Shown in pieces: positions 32,825-41,974 of a stretch of DNA of 64,000 nucleotides. The number at the start of each line of letters is the position of its first letter. Position 1 is the first letter of the stretch. Made by a program: the position numbers and the translations under genes. The notes under the pieces are model-generated. The model was not told the DNA's origin. It made no database searches and saw nothing but the letters and a program-made list of their open reading frames with translations. Source of the DNA: Streptomyces cirratus (GTDB lineage: Bacteria > Actinomycetota > Actinomycetes > Streptomycetales > Streptomycetaceae); assembly GCF_014650775.1 (NCBI RefSeq), contig NZ_BMVP01000003.1, positions 372,001 to 436,000 of the forward strand, in the 5' to 3' direction.

Positions 32825-34704
32825 CCCGCCCCGGGCGGCGCCCACCACCGGCTGCCGTCGGCGCCGCCCGGCCTGGGGCCGAGCTTGATCCACTGTGCTG
32901 TGCTGGGGACGCCCTCGGCGTTGAGCAGGAACAGCATGTAGTACCCGGGCGGGGCGTCGGCCGCGGTGGGCGGGGTGCGCAGGGTGACGGTGTCGCCCCG
33001 GGTGGCGGTCACGCGCAGGTCCAGGTGTCGCTGACTGGTGTTCACCGCGTGCGTCACGGTCGTCGGGGCCAGCAGGACGGCCCGCGCCACGTCCGCCGGG
33101 GTGGAGGTGCGGACCGGGAACTCCGCGTCGTAGGCGAGTTCGCCGCGCGGCGCCCGGTCGAGGGCGGGCCGGGTCCCGCGGTGCAGGTAGGGCGGCTCGT
33201 AGAGTTCGATGCTGCCGTCCATGCCGTCCGCGATGTCCGGGTCGTTGGCGATCTGCTGGAGTTCGTCGCCGGTGATCATCACCCGCCCGTCGGGCATGAC
33301 GAGGGCGTTGGAGTGGTAGCCCCGGGGCAGCCTCTGGGCCGGTCCCAGCCTCCAGCGGCCGAGCGCGTCGCGCAGTTCGATCCGCCGGTACTTGAGGTCG
33401 GCCTTCGGGTTGAACGGCCCGTAACCGTAGTTCCTGGTGTCGACCGCCCCGTTGACGGTGAGCAGGGTGGCGTCCGGGAGGATCAGGGTGTCGTCCTGGG
33501 TGCGGCCGAAGGCCCGGGGGGTGTCGGCGCTCCAGGCGCCTCCCGCCAGCCGGTAGGTGGACGCGTCGAGCGGGTCGCCGCCGAGCACCAGCACGGAGTC
33601 CGGACCGCGCAGGCCGGCGGGCAGCGGCACGGCCGAGCCGTAGCCGCGGAAGTCGGCCGGCCGCCGGGGCAGATCGGTGCGGGTCTCCTTGACGGGGTCG
33701 AACACCCACTGCTGGTCGGCGTCGCGGCCGAGACCGTAGATCATGCCGTCCCGCAACGAGAACAGGTGCGGGTAGTCGTTGCGGAACGGGGCGTCCGCCG
33801 CGAAACGCTCCGCCGGAACGCCCGCCGGGATGTCGTACGGGCCCCAGGGCACCCGGTGCCCGCGCGCCGGGAAGCGCTCCACCAGCGGGGTGGGGTGCCC
33901 GCTGCCGCGCTCGTCCTGCCCGGACATGATGAGCTGCCGGCCGTCGGCCCCTGTGACCACGGAGGGGTACCAGCGGCCCACCGCCATGTCGCGGTTGCGG
34001 AACCAGGTCTCGGTCCAGGGGTCGAAGACGAAGGAGAGCCTGGCCCCCGTACCGCCCTTGCCGCCGCCGTTGCCTCCGAAGACGCCGACCATGCCGTTGG
34101 GCAGGTAGGAGTGGCCCGCGCAGAAGAAGGGGGCGGGGCGCGGAACGTAGGTGCCGTCCGGCATCAGCACGGTCGGCGGCGGCACCTTCTTGAACGCCTG
34201 GGCGCCGGTGCCCTTGGCGGGGTCCCACAGGTAGGCCCGGCCGGCGTTGGTGCGGCCGATGCGGTCGGTGGGGCCGGTCTCCTTGGTGGGGTCGACCTCC
34301 ACCCGCTCGAAGGAGAAGAGCAGCACCTTGCCGGTGGGCAGCTGGGCCACGTGCACGCCGAAGTCGGGCGAGGGGAAGTAGTCCGTGAACCGGCCGAACC
34401 GCGGCGCGGCGAAGCCGGCGTTGAGCCGACGCTGTGAGGCGCGCAGCGAGGCGAGGCCGGCGGTGCGTCTCGACTGGGGGTACGCGCGCATCGCGTCGGC
34501 GGCCTGCCGACGGCCGGCATGGGCGCGGGCGTGGTCCTCACCGAGTACGGCGGCCTCTTGGCGGGTGTCGTCGGGCGCGGGGGGCGAGGCGAGGGCGGGC
34601 GAGCCGGTGGCGAGGACGGCCGAAGCCAGCAGAGCCGTCGCGAGCAGGCGCAGCGGCGGGACGGGACGGTGCTCGAAGACCGCCCGGACAGGACCAAGGG
34701 ACAT
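32791..34704 (-). CDS. GlxA/galactose-oxidase-like copper radical oxidase
   Basis: A 637-residue exported protein: signal or membrane segment at about 18-40, a kelch propeller from about 105, and a C-terminal early-set domain (about 520-625). Radical-site residues are visible: Cys195 in APFFCAGHSY and Tyr246 in GRWYPSVV (the Cys-Tyr cofactor), Tyr463-His464 in RGYHSNALVMPDGR, and His552 in THAVNTSQRH. GlxA in S. lividans oxidises glycolaldehyde-type substrates and is needed for aerial growth and glycan deposition with CslA. No cslA neighbour is here. ATG 34704 has GAGGAG upstream; ATG 34740 is an alternative. Confidence 0.9.
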   Translation of the reverse strand: MSLGPVRAVFEHRPVPPLRLLATALLASAVLATGSPALASPPAPDDTRQEAAVLGEDHARAHAGRRQAADAMRAYPQSRRTAGLASLRASQRRLNAGFAAPRFGRFTDYFPSPDFGVHVAQLPTGKVLLFSFERVEVDPTKETGPTDRIGRTNAGRAYLWDPAKGTGAQAFKKVPPPTVLMPDGTYVPRPAPFFCAGHSYLPNGMVGVFGGNGGGKGGTGARLSFVFDPWTETWFRNRDMAVGRWYPSVVTGADGRQLIMSGQDERGSGHPTPLVERFPARGHRVPWGPYDIPAGVPAERFAADAPFRNDYPHLFSLRDGMIYGLGRDADQQWVFDPVKETRTDLPRRPADFRGYGSAVPLPAGLRGPDSVLVLGGDPLDASTYRLAGGAWSADTPRAFGRTQDDTLILPDATLLTVNGAVDTRNYGYGPFNPKADLKYRRIELRDALGRWRLGPAQRLPRGYHSNALVMPDGRVMITGDELQQIANDPDIADGMDGSIELYEPPYLHRGTRPALDRAPRGELAYDAEFPVRTSTPADVARAVLLAPTTVTHAVNTSQRHLDLRVTATRGDTVTLRTPPTAADAPPGYYMLFLLNAEGVPSTAQWIKLGPRPGGADGSRWWAPPGAGYSKRAVSPAP

Positions 34705-34949
34705 GGGACTCCTCGCAGCGACCGCCGACGAAGCGCCCATAGTAGGAGAACTTGGACAACTGTCCGCGCGTGACCCGGCCGGTCCCCCGAACGGCCCACC
34801 CGACGGCGCAAGCGGCCTGCCGGCCCGCCGGAAGCCGGCGTCCGCGTACGGCGTCGCCCGCTCCGACAGCGGGTACCGGCGCGAGCGCCCGTGTCAGCGG
34901 GTGCGCGGGCCTCGCGACGCTCCTCTGGTGCTGTGGCCGGGAAGTCGCG

Positions 34950-36143
34950 CTACCAGCGGACGGGGAGCCGGCTCACGCCCCTCATCAGGCTTCCCGCCAG
35001 CCAGACCGGGGGCCCGCCGGCCGGGTCCTCGGCCAGGTCCGGGAAGCGCTCCAGCAGGCTCCGGATCGCAATGCGGCCCTCCATCCGGGCCAGCGGGGCG
35101 CCCAGGCAGAAGTGCAGCCCGTGACCGAAGGCGAGGTGGCCCTGGGGGGCGCGGTGGATGTCGAAGGTGTCGGGCTCCCCGAACCGCCCGGGGTCGCGGT
35201 CGGCGCCGGCGAGTGAAACGAGGACGGTGTCCCCGGCCGGGATGACGACGCCGCCGATCTCCACGTCCTCGCCGGCGTAGCGGAAGGTGGCGTTCTGCAC
35301 AGGGCCGTCGTAGCGGAGCATCTCCTCGACCGCGCCGGGCAGGAGTCCGTCGAAATCGGCACGCAGCTCGGCGAGTTGGTCCGGGTGGGCGAGCAGGGCC
35401 CGTACGCCGTTGGAGATGAGGTTGACCGTGGTCTCGTGTCCGGCGACGAGCAGCAGGAAGGCCATCCCGATCAGCTCCTCCCCCGACAGGGAGTCGCCGT
35501 CCTCGTCGCGGGTGCGGATCAGCGCGCTGAGCAGGTCCTCGCCCGGCGCCTTCGCCTTGGCTTCGACGAGGTCGGCGAGGTAGGCGCTGAGCTGCTCGTG
35601 GGCGGCGCCGGCCGGGCTGCCCTCCGTGGGCGCGACGACCTCGTTGGACCAGTGCCGAAAGCGCTCGCGGTCCAGGTCGGGCACGCCGAGCAGTTCGCAG
35701 ATCACGGTCATCGGCAGCGGGAACGCCAGTGACTTGATCAGATCGGCCGTGCGCTGCGGCCGCGCGGCCATGGCGTCCAGGAGTTCGTCGGTGATCTGCT
35801 GGACGCGGGCCCGCATGGACTCCATACGGCGCGCGGTGAACTCGCGCGCGACCAAGCGGCGCAGCCGCGTGTGGTGCGGCGGATCGGATTCCAGCATGTT
35901 CGCGTTGGCCGCCGTCGCCACGATCTCGGGGAACAGGCCGGTGTCGCGCCAGTCCTTGAGCAGAGCGGGGTGGTTGAGGGCCTGGCGGGCCTCTTCGTAC
36001 CCCACGATCAGCCAGCTCGGCCCCGACACCCGGTAGTCCAGCATGACTTGGTGCACCGGGCCGCTGTCCCGCAGTTTCGCGTAGTAGGTATACGGGTCGG
36101 CGTTGAAGTTGTCGGCATCGGAACTGATGTCTACTGCAGGCAT
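34950..36143 (-). CDS. Cytochrome P450 (CYP107-like)
   Basis: A 397-residue P450 with fully canonical signatures: I-helix LVAGHETTVN, ExxR VEEMLRYDGPV, and heme loop FGHGLHFCLGAPLAR. It ends RGVSRLPVRW. This is the general macrolide/secondary-metabolite hydroxylase type. No cognate ferredoxin is adjacent. The ATG gives a normal family start (MPAVDISSDADNF). It lies downstream of a DUF4360 gene, separated by a hairpin, so it probably has its own promoter in the 252-base gap. Confidence 0.94.
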   Translation of the reverse strand: MPAVDISSDADNFNADPYTYYAKLRDSGPVHQVMLDYRVSGPSWLIVGYEEARQALNHPALLKDWRDTGLFPEIVATAANANMLESDPPHHTRLRRLVAREFTARRMESMRARVQQITDELLDAMAARPQRTADLIKSLAFPLPMTVICELLGVPDLDRERFRHWSNEVVAPTEGSPAGAAHEQLSAYLADLVEAKAKAPGEDLLSALIRTRDEDGDSLSGEELIGMAFLLLVAGHETTVNLISNGVRALLAHPDQLAELRADFDGLLPGAVEEMLRYDGPVQNATFRYAGEDVEIGGVVIPAGDTVLVSLAGADRDPGRFGEPDTFDIHRAPQGHLAFGHGLHFCLGAPLARMEGRIAIRSLLERFPDLAEDPAGGPPVWLAGSLMRGVSRLPVRW

Positions 36144-36320
36144 CAGTCCACAGTACGGCGGTCGCGCTTCGCCGGACGCGCTGTTTCCGGCCAGTCGTCA
36201 CTGCCGCAATCGCCGCCCGGCAGCCACGCGTTCTTCGCGCCGCAGTGCGCCGGATCCGCCGACTCGCGCCGATCGCATGTCGGGTTGAAGGGACGGCCTC
36301 GGGCGGACGCGCCCCGGGAC

Positions 36321-36357
36321 CGGGTCCGGGCAGAAGCAACTGCTCCGCCCGGACCCG
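36321..36357 (-). terminator. Hairpin terminator of DUF4360 copy 2
   Basis: An 11-bp perfect stem CGGGTCCGGGC / GCCCGGACCCG with a 15-base loop that contains further pairing (GCAG/CTGC). It follows the stop of the leftward DUF4360 gene by 38 bases. Confidence 0.7.
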
Positions 36358-36395
36358 ACGGCGGGCCCGGGCCGCTTGCCGAGCAGGACGCCCGC

Positions 36396-37046
36396 TCAGC
36401 GGGCCGTGCAGCGCTTCCAGGAGAAGTGGTACTTCGTGCTGATGCTGCCGTCGGTCGAGTCGACCGTGATGTAGCTGGTCTTCGTGCTGTCCGAGCTGCC
36501 GACCTCGGCCCGCAGCTCGGTGTTGATGTTGAAGTTGCGCTGGGCGCCGCACGGGGCGAAGACCAGGGCCTCGATTTCCGTGGTGTCCGTGGTCTGCCAG
36601 TTGTCGTCCAACGCGCCGCGGAAGGTGTGCGTGCGGTAGGCGGTCTGGCTCATGCCCTGGAAGTAGTAGCTGGCCTTCTGGGTGCCGACCGCGCCGGGCT
36701 GGAGGTTGCCGTAGCCGCGGTAGTCGACCTTCGACACCGCGTAGGTGAAGCCCTGCGGCACGTGGACGAGCAGGGACAGGAGGCAGTTCTTGCGGCCCTC
36801 GGTCGTGGGGACTCCCCCGCCCGCCTGGGCCAGGTACTCGCTGTAGGTGACGGTGAAGGCCGAGTTGTCGGGGGCTACGGCGACGGACGCGGAGCCGGGC
36901 CGGCAGCCCGAGCCGTTGACCGAGGCGACGTCCACGGTCACCTTCTCCGGGGGCGCGGGGACGGTGGCCCCGGCGCCGGGGGCCAGCGTGAGGAGGGAGC
37001 CGGTCACGAGGGCTGCGGTCAGTGTGGTGCGCAGTGGCTTGATCAC
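36396..37046 (-). CDS. DUF4360 family secreted protein (copy 2)
   Basis: A 216-residue protein, the same length as copy 1 at 18034-18684 and clearly homologous over its whole length ([72 protein letters not shown]). GTG 37046 begins the signal peptide (MIKPLRTTLTAALVTGSLL). A GGAGG lies 13 bases upstream, a little far, so the start is not certain. Both copies have a P450 gene as neighbour. The function of the family is unknown. Confidence 0.88.
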   Translation of the reverse strand: MIKPLRTTLTAALVTGSLLTLAPGAGATVPAPPEKVTVDVASVNGSGCRPGSASVAVAPDNSAFTVTYSEYLAQAGGGVPTTEGRKNCLLSLLVHVPQGFTYAVSKVDYRGYGNLQPGAVGTQKASYYFQGMSQTAYRTHTFRGALDDNWQTTDTTEIEALVFAPCGAQRNFNINTELRAEVGSSDSTKTSYITVDSTDGSISTKYHFSWKRCTAR

Positions 37047-37234
37047 GCCGCCATGGAAACCTCCGGCGGGCGCCGCAGCCCGAGGGCGGACACGGGGACT
37101 CACCCCGATGGACGGCCCGGTTCACCGAAGAAACGATTATGCGGAGCGCGACGCGCGTCCGAACGGCCCAGCGCGGACAAGCCGGCGCCGAAAAGGAGGT
37201 GCGCGCGGGCTATGGCCCTTGGCAGGCTGCGTCG

Positions 37235-37972
37235 GTGAACCGTGAAGAGATGTCCCAGATCGCCCATGCCGACCACCCGGTGAAGGCCCCGCTCGACGAC
37301 GTGTCCGTACGCCGGCTGCTGGAACGCGCCGTCCCCCGCGCCGACGCCCGGGTGCTCGACCTCGGCTGTGGCAGCGCGGAATGGCTGCTGCGCGCGCTGG
37401 ACAACCACCCCCACCTGCATGCCGAGGGCGTCGACCTGTCCGAGGAGGCCTTGGCGCTGGCCGACCGCGCCGCCGGCCGCCTCGGCGTCCGCGAACGCCT
37501 CGTACTCCACCACCGGTCGGCCGAGGACTTCACGTCGGCCAAGCCGTTCGACCTCGTACTCAGCGTCGGGGCCACGCACGCCTTCGGCGGCCTGCTCCCC
37601 ACCCTCGCCGCGGCTCGCGAGCACCTGGCCCCCGGCGGTCGCGTCCTGATCGGCGAGGGGTTCTGGGACCGCGAACCCTCGCCGGAGGCCGTCGAGATGC
37701 TCGGGGACTTCGCCGACCTGGCGACCACCGTGGACCGTGTCGTCGCCGCCGGGTGGACGCCCATCGGCGGACACGTCAGCACGCGCCGCGAACTGGACGA
37801 CTACGAATGGGCCTGCTGGGGTTCGCTGGCCTCATGGGGCCTCGACCGTCCTGCGGATCCCGACGGCGCCCAGGCCCTCGAAACGGCCGGCATCCGGCGC
37901 TCCGAGTGGCTGCGCGTCTACCGGGACACCTGGGGCTTCGTCTCCCTGGTCCTGCGCCGGACCGCCGACTGA
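37235..37972 (+). CDS. SAM-dependent methyltransferase
   Basis: A 245-residue class I methyltransferase with motif I VLDLGCGSAEWLL, motif II LHAEGVDLSEEALALAD, motif III FDLVLSVGATHAFGG and motif IV LAPGGRVLIGEGFW. The C-terminal part (DDYEWACWGSLASWG) may form a substrate cap. It is probably a small-molecule methyltransferase; the substrate is unknown. GTG 37235 is chosen for its start just before the conserved region; ATG 37250 is a close alternative. It is divergent from DUF4360 copy 2. Confidence 0.88.
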   Translation: MNREEMSQIAHADHPVKAPLDDVSVRRLLERAVPRADARVLDLGCGSAEWLLRALDNHPHLHAEGVDLSEEALALADRAAGRLGVRERLVLHHRSAEDFTSAKPFDLVLSVGATHAFGGLLPTLAAAREHLAPGGRVLIGEGFWDREPSPEAVEMLGDFADLATTVDRVVAAGWTPIGGHVSTRRELDDYEWACWGSLASWGLDRPADPDGAQALETAGIRRSEWLRVYRDTWGFVSLVLRRTAD

Positions 37973-38051
37973 CCCCCGTCGCGGGCCCACACGACCCTCT
38001 CTTCAACCTCTGAACTCCCCGCCCTGCAAACGGCTTTGCCGGTTCCATCTC

Positions 38052-38111
38052 TTGACGCTCCCGGTGGCGGGGAGCACAGTGGCGGGCGGCATCGCTTTGA
38101 GAGCGCTCTCA
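38052..38111 (+). promoter_or_regulatory. Promoter and LacI-type operator of the GH16 gene
   Basis: A -35-like TTGACG (38052-38057) and a -10-like CACAGT (38075-38080) are 17 bases apart. Just downstream, at 38098-38111, is a perfect 14-bp palindrome TGAGAGCGCTCTCA. Its CG-centred GAGCGCTC core is characteristic of LacI-family operators in Streptomyces (CebR type, GGGAGCGCTCCC). The position after the predicted start point fits repression. The likely repressor is the LacI-family protein at 39691. Confidence 0.7.
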
Positions 38112-38179
38112 CAACGGCGCCGCAGCCCGCACCTCCCCCCCACCGCGCCCCCGGGCGCACGCAGAGAGGGCACCCACCC

Positions 38180-39601
38180 ATGCCTGAGACACCCCGCAGA
38201 AGGCGCCGCCCGGACACCCGGCGCTCCGTCATCGCCGCCCTGGGCGCGATGGCGGTCGCGGTGGCGGCCGCCGCGGCCGTGGCCGTCACCCCGCCCGCGA
38301 ACGCCGCCGCTCCCCCCACCCCGGCCGGCTGGACGCGGGTGTTCCTGGACGACTTCAACGGGGCCGCCGGCTCCGGCGTGAACACCACCGACTGGCAGTA
38401 CACGACCGGGCGCGGCTACCCGGGCGGCCCCACGGGCTTCGGGACCGGCGAGATCGAGACGATGACGGCGGACCCGGCCAACGTCTCACTCGACGGCGCC
38501 GGCAACCTCAAGATCACCCCCCGCCGGGACGCGGCCGGCAACTGGACCTCGGCCCGCGTGGAGAGCAGGCGGTCCGACTTCCGGCCCCCGGCGGGCGGCA
38601 CCCTGCGCACCGAGGCCCGGATACAGATGCCGAACGTCACCGGCGCGGCCGCGAAGGGGTACTGGCCGGCGTTCTGGATGCTCGGGGCCCCGTACCGGGG
38701 CAACTGGTGGAACTGGCCCGGCATCGGTGAGCTGGACATCATGGAGAACGTCCAGGGCCTCAACAACGAGTGGGCCACCATGCACTGCGGCACCAGCCCG
38801 GGCGGCCCGTGCAACGAGACCTCCGGCATCGGCGGCCAGCGCGCCTGTACCGGCACCACCTGCCAGGCCGGCTTCCACACCTACGCGGTGGAATGGGACC
38901 GGTCCACGGCCGTGGAGGAGATGCGCTTCTACCTCGACGGCGTCAACTTCCACACGGTGAAGGCGAACCAGGTCGACGCCGCCACCTGGGCCAACGCCAC
39001 CGACCACGGCTACTTCATCATCCTGAACGTCGCCATGGGCGGCGGCTTCCCCGACGCCTTCGGCGGCGGACCGGACGCCGGCACCGAACCCGGCCACCCG
39101 ATGGTGGTCGACTACGTCTCCGTGCTCCAGAAGCCGGGCGGCGCTACGACACCGCCCACCACGCCCCCCACCACCCCGCCCTCGGGGGCGCGGGACGCCT
39201 ACGCCGCGATCCAGGCGGAGTCGTACGACGACCAGGCCGGTACCGCCAAGGAAACCACCTCGGACACCGGCGGCGGCCAGGACCTGGCCTCGCTCGCGAA
39301 CGGCGACTGGGCCCTGTACAGGGGCGTCGACTTCGGCGCGAGCGCGGCCCGGCAGTTCTACGCCCGGGTCGCGAGCGGCGCGGCGGGCGGGGTCAGCGGC
39401 CTCGTGGAAGTCCGCCTGGACAGCCGCAGCAGCGCGCCGGTCGGCAGTTTCTCCGTCGCCGGCACCGGAGGCTGGCAGAGCTGGCGCACCGTCCCCGCGA
39501 ACATCAGCGCCGTCACCGGCACCCACGACGTCTACCTCACCTTCACCAGCGGCCAGCCGGCCGACTTCGTGAACGTGAACTGGTTCGACTTCGGCCACTG
39601 A
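38180..39601 (+). CDS. Secreted GH16 beta-glucanase with CBM6
   Basis: A 473-residue exported enzyme with an Arg-rich Tat-like N-region (RRRRRPDTRRS) and a hydrophobic core to about residue 43. The GH16 domain (about 48-290) has catalytic GIGELDIMEN (Glu184, Asp186, Glu189). A Pro/Thr linker (PPTTPPTTPP) leads to a CBM6-type domain (about 345-473; AIQAESYDDQAG, ending VNVNWFDFG). It probably hydrolyses beta-1,3-(1,4)-glucans such as laminarin. It is controlled by the operator at 38098 and followed by a LacI regulator gene on the same strand. Confidence 0.94.
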   Translation: MPETPRRRRRPDTRRSVIAALGAMAVAVAAAAAVAVTPPANAAAPPTPAGWTRVFLDDFNGAAGSGVNTTDWQYTTGRGYPGGPTGFGTGEIETMTADPANVSLDGAGNLKITPRRDAAGNWTSARVESRRSDFRPPAGGTLRTEARIQMPNVTGAAAKGYWPAFWMLGAPYRGNWWNWPGIGELDIMENVQGLNNEWATMHCGTSPGGPCNETSGIGGQRACTGTTCQAGFHTYAVEWDRSTAVEEMRFYLDGVNFHTVKANQVDAATWANATDHGYFIILNVAMGGGFPDAFGGGPDAGTEPGHPMVVDYVSVLQKPGGATTPPTTPPTTPPSGARDAYAAIQAESYDDQAGTAKETTSDTGGGQDLASLANGDWALYRGVDFGASAARQFYARVASGAAGGVSGLVEVRLDSRSSAPVGSFSVAGTGGWQSWRTVPANISAVTGTHDVYLTFTSGQPADFVNVNWFDFGH

Positions 39602-39690
39602 CCGGGCCGCAGCGCCGGGCGCTCCCGGCGGTACGGGTTAACCTGCTGCGCGGCAAGTCAACCGCCGACGGCCACGCATGAGGAGCGCCC

Positions 39691-40743
39691 GTGCCCGAAC
39701 AGCTTCGTGTTCCCGGGAACCGCCCCACCCTGGAGGCCGTGGCGGCACTGGCCGGGGTGTCCCGGGCCACGGTCTCCCGCGTCGTCAACGGCGGTGACGG
39801 TGTCCGCGCGCACCTGGTCGACAAGGTGCGGGACGCCGTGCGGGAGCTCGGTTACGTGCCGAACCACGCGGCCCGCACCCTGGTCACCCGGCGCACCGGG
39901 GCGGTGGCCGTGATCATCCCCGAACCGGAGGTACGGATCTTCTCCGACCCGTTCTTCTCACGCCAGATACGCGGCATCAGCCGAGAACTCACGGCGCAGG
40001 ATACCCAGTTGGTGTTGCTGCTGGTGGAGGACCGGGGGGACTACGACCGGATCGAGCGGTACCTGGCGGGCGGCCACGTCGACGGGGCGCTCGCCTTCTC
40101 GCTGCACACCGACGATCCGCTGCCCGAGATCGCCCGCCGGGTCGGCATGCCCACGGTCTACGGCGGGCGGCCGGGCTGGACGACCGGCCCCGGTGACCCG
40201 TGCGCCGCCTACGTCGACGCCGACAACCGGGGCGGTGCGCGGGAGGCCGTTCGGCACCTGCTCGCCCGGGGCCGCCGGCGCGTGGCGCACATCGCGGGGC
40301 CGCTCGACCAGACCTCGGCCGTCGACCGGCTCGACGGCTACCGGGACGTACTGGTCGGCTCCGACCCCGCGTTGGTCGCGGCGGGCGACTTCACGACGGC
40401 CGGCGGGGCCCGCGCGATGCGGGAACTGCTGGAGCGCCGGCCGGGTCTCGACGCGGTGTTCGCCGCGAACGACCTGATGGCGACGGGCGCCCTCACGGTG
40501 CTCCGGGAGCGTGGGCTCGACGTGCCGGGGGACGTGGCGGTGGTCGGCTTCGACGACACCGAGCGGGTGGCCGAGGCGGCGGATCCGCCGCTGACGACGG
40601 TGCGCCAGGACGTCGAGGGGATGGGGCGCCTGATGGCCCGGCTGCTGCTCGGCACGCTGGGCACGCCCGGCGCGGTGGAAGTTCCGCCGGCGCCCCGGGC
40701 GGTGATCACGCCGACCGTACTGGTCCGGCGGGCCTCCGCCTGA
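39691..40743 (+). CDS. LacI-family transcriptional regulator
   Basis: A 350-residue repressor. The DNA-binding HTH is TLEAVAALAGVSRATVSRVV at about 13-32, with hinge YVPNHAARTLVTRRTG. The periplasmic-binding-protein-like sensor domain follows (VAVIIPEPE, RGRRRVAHIAGP, DAVFAANDLMATGAL, VAVVGFDDTERV). The ligand is probably an oligosaccharide released by the upstream GH16 enzyme. GTG 39691 has AGGAG upstream. The gap to the GH16 gene is 89 bases. Confidence 0.94.
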   Translation: MPEQLRVPGNRPTLEAVAALAGVSRATVSRVVNGGDGVRAHLVDKVRDAVRELGYVPNHAARTLVTRRTGAVAVIIPEPEVRIFSDPFFSRQIRGISRELTAQDTQLVLLLVEDRGDYDRIERYLAGGHVDGALAFSLHTDDPLPEIARRVGMPTVYGGRPGWTTGPGDPCAAYVDADNRGGAREAVRHLLARGRRRVAHIAGPLDQTSAVDRLDGYRDVLVGSDPALVAAGDFTTAGGARAMRELLERRPGLDAVFAANDLMATGALTVLRERGLDVPGDVAVVGFDDTERVAEAADPPLTTVRQDVEGMGRLMARLLLGTLGTPGAVEVPPAPRAVITPTVLVRRASA

Positions 40744-40906
40744 GGCCGGCGCCCCGGTCAGCGCCTCGCGCCGGCGCGGGCTTCCCCGCCCGGTCCGACT
40801 CCGCCGGGGCGGTCCCCCGGTGCCGCTCGCGGTGACCTGCGTCGCGGTGGCCCCCGGCGGCGCGACCGGGCGGCCCCCACAGGGCCGTACCTCCGCGGGC
40901 CTCCCG

Positions 40907-41293
40907 TCAGACGAGGCCGAGCCCGCGCGGCGGGACGAAGAGGTGCGCGGCCCGGTGTTCGGCGGCCACCAGGGCTGCGGCGAGAGCGAACTCCGCGTCC
41001 TCGGCCCGCGCCAGTCTGCGTTCGTGGTCGCCGCAGCGCTCACAGTCGGGCGCCCAGTCGGGCAGCAGGCTCTCGTGGCTGGTGGCCAGGTGGCGGGCGA
41101 GCCGGATCCGCGAGCCGGGCCCGCTGTCCACGGGGTCCCAGTCGGCCCCCCGCTGCCCCGTGAGCCACATCTCCTCCGTGACCCGCTCGATGCGCTTCAT
41201 GGAACGGTAGAGGCGGAAACAGTCGGTGCAGTCGAACATCCAGGCCGGCGGCAGCGGCCACACGTCCCGGGGGTCGAGTTCATCGGCGCTCAT
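40907..41293 (-). CDS. Conserved hypothetical protein with two CxxC pairs
   Basis: A 128-residue soluble protein. Two cysteine pairs, FDCTDCFRLY and PDCERCGDHE, are about 62 residues apart and could bind one zinc or form separate knuckles. Between them is a basic segment (KRIERVTEEMW) and RLARHLATSHESLLPDW, which adds histidines. It resembles uncharacterised Streptomyces proteins with a zinc-ribbon-like pattern. ATG 41293 is selected as the start. Confidence 0.7.
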   Translation of the reverse strand: MSADELDPRDVWPLPPAWMFDCTDCFRLYRSMKRIERVTEEMWLTGQRGADWDPVDSGPGSRIRLARHLATSHESLLPDWAPDCERCGDHERRLARAEDAEFALAAALVAAEHRAAHLFVPPRGLGLV

Positions 41294-41400
41294 GCCGCAA
41301 CGGTAGTGGCGGCGCACTGCCGCGTGCAGCCGATCCGCCGCACTTCCCCCTCCCCCAACGCGTGTGCGGGGTCCAGGAGTTGACCGGCGGCGCAGACGCC

Positions 41401-41429
41401 TCCGGCGCCCCCTCGTCGGGGGCGCCGGA
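41401..41429 (-). terminator. Hairpin terminator of ohr
   Basis: A perfect 12-bp stem TCCGGCGCCCCC / GGGGGCGCCGGA with a five-base loop, 54 bases beyond the stop of the leftward ohr gene. Confidence 0.75.
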
Positions 41430-41482
41430 AGGGGCCGTCGCGGCGGCCGGCCACTTGGTGCGCCGGCTGCTCGACGGGCCGA

Positions 41483-41893
41483 CTACTCGATGACGAGCTC
41501 GACGGGAATGTTGCCGCGGGTCGCCTTGGAGTACGGGCAGACCTCGTGCGCCTGCTTGACCAGGAGGGCGCCGGTCTCACCCTGGAGGGACTCGGGCAGC
41601 TCGATGCGCAGGGTGACGGCCAGACCGAAGCCGGAGCCGTCCTGACCGATGGAGGTCTCGGCGGTGACGGAGATGTCACCGGTGTCGACCTTGGCCTGCC
41701 GGCCGACCAGGCCGAGCGCGCTGGCGAAGCAGGCGGCGTAGCCGGCCGCGAAGAGCTGCTCGGGGTTGGTGCCCTGCCCGTTGCCGCCGAGCGCCGGGGG
41801 CATGGCCAGCGCGAGGTCGATCTGGCCGTCGGAGCTGACTGCGCGGCCCTCACGGCCGTTGGCGGTGGCGACAGCGGTGTACAGCGCGTCCAT
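41483..41893 (-). CDS. ohr: Organic hydroperoxide resistance protein (Ohr/OsmC)
   Basis: A 136-residue thiol peroxidase. The two redox cysteines lie in GYAACFASAL (Cys55) and HEVCPYSKATRGN (Cys119), as in Ohr proteins. It reduces organic and fatty-acid hydroperoxides using lipoylated proteins as electron donors. AGAGGAA precedes the ATG. It is divergent from ohrR with a palindrome between them, the standard arrangement. Confidence 0.96.
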   Translation of the reverse strand: MDALYTAVATANGREGRAVSSDGQIDLALAMPPALGGNGQGTNPEQLFAAGYAACFASALGLVGRQAKVDTGDISVTAETSIGQDGSGFGLAVTLRIELPESLQGETGALLVKQAHEVCPYSKATRGNIPVELVIE

Positions 41894-41974
41894 CGGAGTT
41901 CCTCTCGGGAGGGGGAAGGGCGGTCCGGGGGGACCTCGGCGGCCGGTGAACCGATCGCCTCCACCAATAGAGCA

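Noticed and set aside
36144..36395. Additional small gene between P450 and DUF4360 copy 2
   Set aside because: Only a terminator hairpin and probable promoter sequence are visible; short frames there lack start signals.
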